In this document: piece after piece, positions 1 through 5,910 of the stretch | How the letters are laid out: every line of letters starts with the position of its first letter | Numbering within the stretch: the first letter of the stretch is position 1 | Origin: Spirochaetota bacterium | GTDB taxonomy: Bacteria; Spirochaetota; JAGLSM01; JAKPMW01 | Assembly: GCA_029548715.1 (NCBI GenBank) | Contig: JAKPMW010000466.1 | Span: 1-7,991 of the forward strand | Reading direction: 5' to 3' | Length of the DNA: 7,991 nucleotides | The notes under the pieces: generated by a model | Told to the model about the DNA's origin: nothing | Databases searched by the model: none | The model's input: the letters and a program-made list of their open reading frames with translations, nothing else | Translations under genes and position numbers: made by a program

Positions 1-1
1 C

Positions 2-928
2 GGGATATTCAAGCCCATGCGGGATCTTGTGGGATTTGTGATTCCGCAAAGTCTGAATCTGACTTTTATCGACATGATTGCCGGCTTCGACATCATGATG
101 CTTGGTTTTTTTGGGGTCCAGCCTGCATTGATTGGCTACTACGGGATTGCAGCGCAACTTGTTTATAACATCGAGCAGGTGCGCCAGGCATTCTCCGGGG
201 CCTATGCGCCCGTGATTGCCCGTTTGTATCGGGAAAAGCATATCGAAGAAATGAATGCATCGTTTAACAAGGTCAGTCGCTGGACGATGCTGGTGGCTTT
301 TCCAGTCGGTATGATTGTCGCTTTTTTTCACCGTGAGCTGCTGCAGTTGTTTCACCCTGCTTTTGGCGTCCCGTTTGCCTTGCCCATGGTGGAGGTTATG
401 CCCGGATCGCTCATCCGGCTGCTCGATCTGGGGTATCTCGAGCAGATGGGGGAGACGGGGTTCATGATTCTGTTATTGACGGTGCCGTTGCTTTCATGTG
501 GCATTGGTCTTGCCGGAAATCTGATTGTCATGACCGGCAAGTCAGCCTGGAGTCTGCTCAACTCCGCCATTGTGGCCGGGCTCAGTTTTTTGTTTGCCGC
601 TCTTTTCATTCCTGGTCTTGGGTTGTATGGGGCGGCACTGTCGGCTGCGCTGGCGGCTGTGGTGATCAGGGCGATTCAGCTCATTGAATCAGAGATGCTG
701 CTGTCTGTGAGACTGCGGTGGAAACTGGTATACAAACCCTGGTTGGCTGCAATGGTTGTCGTGGGGGTGATGGTTCTGGCAATGAATCTGGAAGTATTTT
801 TTTGGGTCCGGATGGTGGTGATTGCCCTGATACTGTCACTGTACTTTTTTGTGGTGAGACTGCTTGGCTTTGAGGAAGGGGATACGAAGGTGCTTATGCC
901 CTGGCGCAGAAAACAGAGGTGTGGATGA
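2..928 (+). CDS. Polysaccharide flippase (Wzx/MATE-like), C-terminal part, 5' truncated by window edge
   Basis: Likely moves undecaprenyl-linked oligosaccharide units across the inner membrane for O-antigen, capsule or exopolysaccharide assembly. The frame is open from base 2, so the methionine at 17 is probably internal. About 308 residues are visible where the family usually has 400-500. Counting from base 2, hydrophobic segments lie near residues 94-110, 153-173, 188-205, 208-228, 248-264 and 268-288. Family-like features are a segment ending APVIARLYREK before an RW-led helix, a TGK followed by LLN, and an IPGLGLYGAALSAALA segment typical of the late helices. Between HPAF (353-364) and the GFMILLL helix (458 on) there are roughly 30 residues that look longer than usual. 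It ends in an ATGA overlap with the next gene, suggesting translational coupling. The superfamily call is firm; the exact substrate is unknown. Confidence -1.
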   Translation, partial: GIFKPMRDLVGFVIPQSLNLTFIDMIAGFDIMMLGFFGVQPALIGYYGIAAQLVYNIEQVRQAFSGAYAPVIARLYREKHIEEMNASFNKVSRWTMLVAFPVGMIVAFFHRELLQLFHPAFGVPFALPMVEVMPGSLIRLLDLGYLEQMGETGFMILLLTVPLLSCGIGLAGNLIVMTGKSAWSLLNSAIVAGLSFLFAALFIPGLGLYGAALSAALAAVVIRAIQLIESEMLLSVRLRWKLVYKPWLAAMVVVGVMVLAMNLEVFFWVRMVVIALILSLYFFVVRLLGFEEGDTKVLMPWRRKQRCG

Positions 929-1890
929 TGACAAAACACTCGATACCGGGACGCATCTGGCGCTCAAGGCCGGTATACAAGGCGAGATTGGTTGCCTTTT
1001 ACATAATAGATTTCTTTGCTGGCTGGGCTTTTGAGCGTTTTCTGTTCAGACGTGCACATGGCTACTCTCTTGATCTCGAAAGGCCGGAGAGTTTCAGTCA
1101 CAAACTGGTATGGAAGCGCCGTTTTGACCGCAACCCGCTGTTGCCGGTCATTGCCGACAAGTATACTGTCCGGCGGTATGTTGAGGATGTGCTGGGTCCG
1201 GAACGCGCGGCGCAGGTTCTCATCCCGCTGCTGCACGTAACAGATGATCCCCGGGATGTTCCTTTCGATTCGCTTCCTGACAGTTTCATGTTCAAGGCCA
1301 GTCATGGCTCGGGGATGAATATGGTTGTCCGGCATTTGCGACATGAGGACAGAAAAGGTCTGGTCAGGCTGGCCAGGGGGTGGCTCAAGCGACCGTATGG
1401 GGTTTTTGATCACCAGTGGGCCTACACGGTTTCACATCGGAGGCTTCTTGTTGAGGAGCTTCTCCTTGATGAATACGGGAAGCCGCCTGCTGATTACAAG
1501 TTTTTCATGATCCATGGGGTTTGCCGGATGATTGAGGTTGACAGTGACAGATTTGAGGGACACAAGGTCAATCTGTATGATCGGGACTGGAATATGCTTG
1601 ATGTGGTGTTGACCTTCCCGCATGACGGGAAGGTGACCCGGCCGGGCAATCTTGACGAGATGCTTGCGCTTGCAGAAGAACTCTCGCGTGATTTCGATTT
1701 TATCCGGGTTGATCTCTATTCGCATCAGGGACGGGTGTACTTCGGGGAGCTCACAAATTATCCAGGCGCGGGGACCGAGCGGTTTGATCCGGTTTCGTTT
1801 GATTTTGAACTTGGCAGCCATTGGAAAATTGACCCTGACTATTGGAAGTCCTGTCCCCGCTCAATCCATGCGTCACAGTACGAGGGGTAA
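925..1890 (+). CDS. TupA-like ATP-grasp protein of a polysaccharide cluster
   Basis: Matches the TupA-like ATP-grasp family (named for teichuronopeptide synthesis), common in capsule and O-antigen loci and often annotated as glycosyltransferase or amidoligase. By family the expected role is ATP-dependent ligation, perhaps adding an amino acid to a sugar; this is inference. From the ATG at 925 it is 321 residues. Visible motifs are DKYTVRRYV (78-86), FKASHGSGMN (123-132, nucleotide-binding type loop), ADYKF (189-193, probable ATP-contacting Lys192), and FDFIRVDLY (257-265) followed by GELTNYPGAG (274-283), where Asp263, Glu275 and Asn278 are likely metal ligands. All core motifs look intact. 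I chose ATG 925 (ATGA overlap with the flippase stop, AGAGG at 914-918, 6-base spacing) over the GTG at 919, which is too close to that ribosome site. A hydrophobic patch near residues 21-40 may attach it to the membrane. Confidence -1.
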   Translation: MMTKHSIPGRIWRSRPVYKARLVAFYIIDFFAGWAFERFLFRRAHGYSLDLERPESFSHKLVWKRRFDRNPLLPVIADKYTVRRYVEDVLGPERAAQVLIPLLHVTDDPRDVPFDSLPDSFMFKASHGSGMNMVVRHLRHEDRKGLVRLARGWLKRPYGVFDHQWAYTVSHRRLLVEELLLDEYGKPPADYKFFMIHGVCRMIEVDSDRFEGHKVNLYDRDWNMLDVVLTFPHDGKVTRPGNLDEMLALAEELSRDFDFIRVDLYSHQGRVYFGELTNYPGAGTERFDPVSFDFELGSHWKIDPDYWKSCPRSIHASQYEG

Positions 1891-1893
1891 CGA

Positions 1894-3672
1894 GTGGACA
1901 CCGTCACAATCTGCAAACACAGAAGCGGTTTTATGCGAGCTGCCTGGCTCTTCATGCTGCTCTATCCTCTGGCGACGATTTTTCAAGGGTTTGATGTCAG
2001 CGATTTCGGGTTTTTGGCTGTCAAATACCGGGATATCCTCCAGTCAGGGGGCGGGGTCTGGCCGATTACCTCTTTTTACCTGACAGAGGTGCTTGCAGGG
2101 GGCTGGCATGCCTTGGCGGGCAGTGCGGGTGTCGTGTCATTCAAATTGTTGTTCGTCTTGCTTGTCTGGTGTACACAGGGCATTGCCTGGATTGCCTTGA
2201 AGGGGATTGTGGCGCCCCGCATCCTTGTACCGGGTCTTGTGTTGGCAACGCTTGCCATTACCCCGGAGATGCAGTGGGTAAATTACAATAATACCTCGGC
2301 CCTCGGCTTTGCCCTGGCCGGCCTTTTTTTGATCCGGGCGGTATTGCGTGGCAAGCCTGCTGACTTTTTTCTGGCAGCCCTTGCTCAGACGGTGACTGTT
2401 TTTTTTCGCCTGCCAAATCTTGTAGGATTGCTGCTTCTTCTTGTTCCTCTTGCCTATGTCATGTATACATCCGGCCTGGCAATGGCAGTTCGCAGGGCAG
2501 GGATGGTGTTGGGGGGCTTTATGTCCGGGTTGTTTGTTGTGGCCGGATTGATTTGCTCTCTCGGACATGGGCAGGAGTTTGTCACTGGGATGCAGGCGGT
2601 TTTTGGCGGATCACCGGGGGAGTCGCACGAGGTTGGGTATTTGCTCAAACGAAATCTTGCCGATGCCACGAAAGTCGCGGGAGTTATGCTGTTCATGTAT
2701 GCTCTAACATGGCTGTTGTCGCGTGTGCGATTTGCACGCGGGCAATGGAGGATGCTGCTCTCGGGGATTATGATTGCCGCCTGCATTCACATTTCAATGT
2801 ACCTGATTGAGCTGGAGATCGGGAAGACGATCATTACCTGGTCCCTCTATTTTCTGGGCGTCTGTGTCTTTCTGGGGGTGGAAGTGTTACGTCATCTGCC
2901 TGGGAGGTTTCTTGACAGGCGCGAGGGATGGCTTTTGGCGATTGTCTTCGGTATCGCATTCCTTGTTCCCCAGGGGTCTGATCGTGGGCTCTGGAATTCG
3001 GTGTATGGCTTGTGGCTCGCTTTTCCGTATGTTTTGCATCTTGTTTTTGGAATGGGTGCGAAGTCGTATCTCGACAGCCGAAAGAGACACGCCCTGTTTG
3101 CCGTGATTGTCGTGCCTTGTGCTGGCCTGGCCGTGTTGTTCGCGGCAACCTTTGTCTATCGGGATCTGCCTGATCGGACAGGCCTGGTTCACACTCTTCA
3201 TGGGGAGCGTCTCAAGGGAGTGCTGACCAGTGAAGCCCGCGCAAGGGTGTGGAACGAGCTGACCTTGCGGCTTGATGCGTACGAACTTGAGGGTCGCCCA
3301 CTCCTGGCGTATCCGGGTATTCCCATGCTGGTATATGCGACGGGGAGTTTGCCCTACCTTGGAATCTCCTGGCCATCCCTGCTTCCCGTTGAGGGGCAGG
3401 AAAAGGCTTTTGCCTGGGCAAGGAAGCGATACCCTGAATATCCCCTCGTTGTACGGGCGCTGGTTCCAACGACTGGGAGGTATTGGCCAGATTCGGAGCC
3501 GGGTCTTCGCACAGTTTCCCGCGGTCAGGACAGACGAAGGAGACTGGATGACTTGACCAGGGCTATGATGCAGGCGGGCAGATATGCGAAAGTCTGGCAT
3601 AATGAGGTTTTTGAAATCTGGGAACCGGACGGGTACGCGCATAAACGGACTGGTCAGTCCGTTTTTCGTTGA
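1894..3672 (+). CDS. Polytopic membrane protein, probable GT-C-type glycosyltransferase
   Basis: A 592-residue inner-membrane protein with about 11-12 hydrophobic segments up to residue 419, then a soluble C-terminal region (about 423-592) probably facing the periplasm. The first predicted outside loop carries acidic residues in FDVSDFGF (33-40, Asp34 and Asp37), and residues 130-135 read NYNNTS. That combination resembles GT-C enzymes, which use lipid-phosphate sugars, but no single motif is decisive; a Wzy-like polymerase is the main alternative. The chosen start is GTG 1894, with GAGGGG at 1882-1887 and 6-base spacing, 3 bases after the preceding stop; ATG 1933 is possible but has a weak ribosome site. 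Context (flippase, ATP-grasp) supports a role in finishing or transferring a surface glycan. The last codons are part of an intrinsic terminator and the stop codon lies within a candidate -35 element. Gene certain, function moderate. Confidence -1.
   Translation: MDTVTICKHRSGFMRAAWLFMLLYPLATIFQGFDVSDFGFLAVKYRDILQSGGGVWPITSFYLTEVLAGGWHALAGSAGVVSFKLLFVLLVWCTQGIAWIALKGIVAPRILVPGLVLATLAITPEMQWVNYNNTSALGFALAGLFLIRAVLRGKPADFFLAALAQTVTVFFRLPNLVGLLLLLVPLAYVMYTSGLAMAVRRAGMVLGGFMSGLFVVAGLICSLGHGQEFVTGMQAVFGGSPGESHEVGYLLKRNLADATKVAGVMLFMYALTWLLSRVRFARGQWRMLLSGIMIAACIHISMYLIELEIGKTIITWSLYFLGVCVFLGVEVLRHLPGRFLDRREGWLLAIVFGIAFLVPQGSDRGLWNSVYGLWLAFPYVLHLVFGMGAKSYLDSRKRHALFAVIVVPCAGLAVLFAATFVYRDLPDRTGLVHTLHGERLKGVLTSEARARVWNELTLRLDAYELEGRPLLAYPGIPMLVYATGSLPYLGISWPSLLPVEGQEKAFAWARKRYPEYPLVVRALVPTTGRYWPDSEPGLRTVSRGQDRRRRLDDLTRAMMQAGRYAKVWHNEVFEIWEPDGYAHKRTGQSVFR
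3643..3666 (+). terminator. Intrinsic terminator inside the 3' end of the membrane protein gene
   Basis: A perfect 9-bp stem (AAACGGACT at 3643-3651 pairing with AGTCCGTTT at 3656-3664) has a 4-base GGTC loop and is followed by a T-run (3662-3666). It ends before the TGA at 3670-3672, so translating ribosomes will run over it; the stem encodes part of the last eight residues. It would end the polysaccharide transcript. Confidence -1.
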
Positions 3673-3697
3673 CTTTGGGATTCTCCAACGGTAGGTT
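3669..3697 (+). promoter_or_regulatory. Candidate sigma-70-type promoter for the TolC-MlaC operon
   Basis: TTGACT at 3669-3674 (5 of 6 to the -35 consensus) and TAGGTT at 3692-3697 (keeps the key T, A and final T of the -10) are separated by exactly 17 bases. Transcription would start near 3704, giving a leader of about 73 bases. The -35 overlaps the stop codon of the upstream gene. The -10 is weak, so an activator may be needed. Confidence -1.
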
Positions 3698-3709
3698 CTG
3701 CCCGTGTCC

Positions 3710-3748
3710 GGGGAATGGCGGCACCGGGATGTGCCGAGGCTGTTCCCC
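3710..3748 (+). promoter_or_regulatory. Long bulged hairpin in the leader of the TolC-like gene
   Basis: GGGGAATG (3710-3717) pairs with TGTTCCCC (3741-3748), including two G-T wobbles. G3718 then pairs with C3740, a 3-base AGG bulge (3737-3739) follows, and CGGCAC (3719-3724) pairs with GTGCCG (3731-3736) around a 6-base CGGGAT loop. That is 15 pairs in one arm. No T-run follows, so it is not a terminator. It would sit about 6 bases from the predicted transcript start, where it could protect the mRNA or be a binding site. Confidence -1.
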
Positions 3749-3776
3749 ATAAAACCAGTCCGCAGAGCAGGTACTC

Positions 3777-5114
3777 ATGATTCGTCCCGGCGCATTTGTG
3801 GCAGCCCTCATTTATTTGTCTCTTCCGTCCATAGCCGCTCAAACCGAACGTCTTTCCCTTGAGGCGGCCCTCTCCGGGGTTGCGCGCAACAATCCGGGAC
3901 TCAAGGCAGCCGAGGCCCGGATTGAAAAGGCCCGTCTACAGGTGGACAAGGCAGAGAGTCTCGGGTTTTTGACCCGGTTTGACATCAACCTGGTTACGGG
4001 AGCGATTCCCGGCTCCGATACCGACAGCTATTTTCAGAATTTCGGCCCGTTTTTGAAAAGCGAGATTGCTGTTGTGCAGCCAGTTTTCACCTTTGGCAAG
4101 GTCTCGGGTGCCGAGCGGCTGGCCCGCTTCGGCCTTGATCACGAAAGGGACAAATTTGCCGATACCCGGGACCGGGCGGCGTTTGAGGTCATCCGACTCT
4201 ACCGGGGGCTATGCACGGCCATGCGGGCCGAGCTGGTTGCGCGGGACATGCTGCGTGACTTTACAAAACTGACCAACCAGGTTGAGCAGGAGCTGGCAAA
4301 AACAAACGCTTCGATTGATGATCTTGACAAACTTGATGTGACGGTCAAGTCCTGGCAGGTCCATCAGGCGTACGTCTCGGCCATGGAGGACCGGACCAAT
4401 CTGATGCGGGCCATGAACATTGCGCTGGGACTGCCCGAGACGCGGGAGTTTGCGGTGGCGGATGAGCCGCTACCGGCGGTAGAAATATCTATTACCAATT
4501 ACGAGTATCTTGTCAGGCGCGCTTCCGAGCGGCACCCCTCGCTGAGGGCCATTCGCTCGGCGCTTGCAGCCGCAGATGCCCGTGTTTCACTTGAGCAGGC
4601 CAACAACTATCCTGACATTTTTCTTGGTGGCGGGATGCGCTTCAACTGGGCAGGGAACAGGCCGTCCAGTGACGATTACAACTCAAAGGGTGTCGCTGCT
4701 TTTGTGGGCGTCAGATGGCGACTTGATCTCTGGCGCGTGACGACGGAGGTTGAGATGGCGAAGAGCGATCGTGAGGCTGTGGCACATGGGCTGCGGTTTG
4801 CCGAGGATCGCCTGCGCCATGACATTGACAAGGCCGTATCGGGCGTGCGCAAATCCGTGGATGTCTTGCAGCGGGTGCGCACTTCCCTCGCAGCTGCAAA
4901 AACCTATGTCCGGGTTGCGGCTGACAATTACGACCTTGGCCTCGGGACTTCACGGACAGTGGTCAACGGCCACAAAGCGCTTTACGAACTCCAGGCGGTC
5001 GAGCTCAGGCAGGAGCTGCAGGCGCACCTTGCCCTTGCCGAGCTTGCCCTTGTCCTTGGAGACATCAACAAGTACATGGAGTGGACCAAACATGAAAAAG
5101 TCATTCTCGAATAA
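3777..5114 (+). CDS. TolC-family outer-membrane channel protein
   Basis: A 445-residue TolC/OEP-family protein expected to form a trimeric channel through the outer membrane with a periplasmic helical barrel. Residues 1-21 are a signal peptide with likely cleavage after SIAA. Two OEP-type repeats are visible. The first begins LSLEAAL...NNPGLKAAEARI (about 26-48) and includes VVQPVFTFGK (99-108), the usual strand followed by a helix. The second begins near YEYLVRRASERHPSL (from about residue 242) and includes NNYPDIFLGGG before another strand pair. Length fits the family. The ATG at 3777 has only a weak ribosome site (CAGG, 3768-3771) but is directly followed by the signal peptide. Its end overlaps the MlaC-like gene by 23 bases. 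TolC proteins serve RND, MFS or ABC exporters; here the neighbour is an RND-superfamily protein, though a classical periplasmic adaptor (HlyD/AcrA type) is not in view. Confidence -1.
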   Translation: MIRPGAFVAALIYLSLPSIAAQTERLSLEAALSGVARNNPGLKAAEARIEKARLQVDKAESLGFLTRFDINLVTGAIPGSDTDSYFQNFGPFLKSEIAVVQPVFTFGKVSGAERLARFGLDHERDKFADTRDRAAFEVIRLYRGLCTAMRAELVARDMLRDFTKLTNQVEQELAKTNASIDDLDKLDVTVKSWQVHQAYVSAMEDRTNLMRAMNIALGLPETREFAVADEPLPAVEISITNYEYLVRRASERHPSLRAIRSALAAADARVSLEQANNYPDIFLGGGMRFNWAGNRPSSDDYNSKGVAAFVGVRWRLDLWRVTTEVEMAKSDREAVAHGLRFAEDRLRHDIDKAVSGVRKSVDVLQRVRTSLAAAKTYVRVAADNYDLGLGTSRTVVNGHKALYELQAVELRQELQAHLALAELALVLGDINKYMEWTKHEKVILE

Positions 5115-5721
5115 AATCAGGATCGCTGTTTTTGCTGTATCCGGCTTGTGTGTGTTTTCCGCAACAGCGGCAGCCCAGGCGACTCCGCTGGCCGCCATCA
5201 GGGATTCCAATTCCCGCGTCAAGGCCATCCTTGATTCCAACAACGGAAAGATGAGCAGCGCGACTGAAGCCAGACTCAAGGCGATTATCTCACAGGCAAC
5301 CGATTTTTCTGCGATGTCTGCAGCGGTCATGACGGCATTTCCTTCAAGCATGACAGCGGCGCAGCGCTCCGAATTCCGTACCGCCTTTGAAGAATTGCTG
5401 CTTCTCTCCTCGGTAAAAAAGATGGGCCGCTACCGCGCCGACAGGTTCGAATATGGCCAGCAGACCATCAACGGGAACCAGGCCGTCGTCAAGACTGTGG
5501 CTGTGTACACAAAAAAGGACGGCCGGGTTGACCGGGTGCGGCTGGACTACACGCTCTCGAACAGTTCCGGCCGCTGGATGATCGTCAATTATGCGATGGA
5601 CGATGTTGACACGGTCCGGAATTATCAGCGGCAGTTCAGGATTCTTGTCCAGCGCAGGGGCGTTGCGGGTACGATCCAGCACATCAAGAATCGTGTGGTC
5701 GAGTATCGCAACGAAGACTGA
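5092..5721 (+). CDS. MlaC/Ttg2D-family periplasmic lipid-binding protein
   Basis: A 209-residue protein of the MlaC (Ttg2D, toluene tolerance) family, which carries phospholipid or hopanoid-type lipids across the periplasm in a hydrophobic pocket. Residues 1-28 are a signal peptide (lysines, hydrophobic core, ATAAA before Gln29). The family pattern follows: TAAQRSEFRTAFEELLL, a strand region with VVKTVAVYTKK and VRLDYTL, GRWMIVNYAMDDVD, then RNYQRQFRILVQRRGV and a final amphipathic helix. The start at 5092 is chosen because the signal peptide begins there and GGAG lies at 5078-5081; the open frame runs further upstream but only inside the TolC gene. Classical mla operons encode an ABC transporter beside mlaC; here the neighbours are a TolC channel and an RND exporter, resembling HpnM, the MlaC-like protein linked to the hopanoid transporter HpnN. 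Family call firm, ligand unknown. Confidence -1.
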   Translation: MKKSFSNKIRIAVFAVSGLCVFSATAAAQATPLAAIRDSNSRVKAILDSNNGKMSSATEARLKAIISQATDFSAMSAAVMTAFPSSMTAAQRSEFRTAFEELLLLSSVKKMGRYRADRFEYGQQTINGNQAVVKTVAVYTKKDGRVDRVRLDYTLSNSSGRWMIVNYAMDDVDTVRNYQRQFRILVQRRGVAGTIQHIKNRVVEYRNED

Positions 5722-5743
5722 GCCCAGCGTGATTCGAGCGTCG

Positions 5744-5760
5744 TGTCCGTTGCCGGGACA
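5744..5760. repeat. Inverted repeat TGTCC-N7-GGACA
   Basis: Perfect 5-base arms (5744-5748 and 5756-5760) around a 7-base spacer lie 22 bases after the MlaC-like stop. It could be an operator or activator site for the candidate promoter starting at 5799, about 70-80 bases upstream of its predicted start, or just a small RNA hairpin. Confidence -1.
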
Positions 5761-5782
5761 AACGTTCGCCTTCGCGTTGCTC

Positions 5783-5796
5783 CGGGGACTGCCCCG
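5783..5796 (+). repeat. Short GC-rich hairpin CGGGG-ACTG-CCCCG
   Basis: A perfect 5-bp stem with a 4-base loop, flanked by two copies of CGCGTTG (5773-5779 and 5795-5801). Only a broken T-stretch (5804-5812) lies beyond it, so it is at best a weak accessory terminator or a 3'-end stabiliser for the TolC-MlaC transcript. Confidence -1.
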
Positions 5797-5798
5797 CG

Positions 5799-5815
5799 TT
5801 GGCTTTTCCTTTGCG
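5799..5815 (+). promoter_or_regulatory. Candidate sigma-54 (-24/-12) promoter for the RND gene
   Basis: The sequence has TTGGC at 5799-5803 and TTGC at 5811-5814. The invariant GG and GC are separated by 10 bases, as the sigma-54 consensus requires. The intermediate A-C-G positions are T here, so it is not a full match. Transcription would start near 5826, inside the following terminator, so the transcript would lack the terminator's 5' arm. No activator gene is visible in the window. Confidence -1.
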
Positions 5816-5842
5816 AACCCCGCTCGAGATGGCGGGGTTTTT
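5816..5842 (+). terminator. Intrinsic terminator between the MlaC-like and RND genes
   Basis: AACCCCGC (5816-5823) pairs perfectly with GCGGGGTT (5832-5839) across an 8-base loop, followed by a five-T run (5838-5842). It would end most TolC-MlaC transcripts about 120 bases after the stop codon, so the RND gene probably needs its own promoter or depends on readthrough. Confidence -1.
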
Positions 5843-5855
5843 GTATCTTGATACA
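5842..5855. promoter_or_regulatory. Palindrome TGTATC-TT-GATACA, possible operator
   Basis: A perfect 6-base arm inverted repeat with a 2-base centre lies 56 bases before the RND start codon and immediately after the terminator T-run. It has the size and symmetry of a dimeric repressor site, and lies about +17 to +30 relative to the candidate promoter starting at 5799. The regulator is not identified. Confidence -1.
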
Positions 5856-5870
5856 GAATCATCCAAGGGA

Positions 5871-5892
5871 GCCGCTTGCAGGAAAAAGCGGC
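5871..5892 (+). repeat. Leader hairpin upstream of the RND gene
   Basis: GCCGCTT (5871-5877) pairs with AAGCGGC (5886-5892), leaving an 8-base loop containing AGGA. It lies 18 bases before the ATG at 5911 and directly upstream of the likely ribosome site, so it could affect translation. Confidence -1.
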
Positions 5893-5910
5893 GGAAAGTG
5901 ACAGGTGCAT

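Noticed and set aside
919..924. GTG 919 as start of the ATP-grasp gene
   Set aside because: It lies directly against the AGAGG ribosome site; ATG 925 has proper spacing and the common ATGA overlap.
2720..2740. Hairpin CGCGTG...CACGCG inside the membrane protein gene
   Set aside because: Mid-gene, six pairs, no T-run; probably a by-product of the coding sequence.
1..3672. Apparent lower GC of the polysaccharide genes as a sign of transfer
   Set aside because: Sampled 60-base lines ranged from about 45% to 58% GC on this side and one line on the other side was 58%; the T-rich runs are explained by Phe and Leu codons in membrane helices.
2887..3750. Long minus-strand open frame (287 codons)
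   Set aside because: It is antisense to a clearly coding membrane protein, has low-complexity Pro/Arg/Ser-rich content, no ribosome site and no recognisable domain.
4750..5091. Upstream extension of the MlaC-like frame
   Set aside because: The extension lies inside the well-supported TolC gene and would bury the signal peptide; ATG 5092 has a ribosome site and starts the signal peptide.
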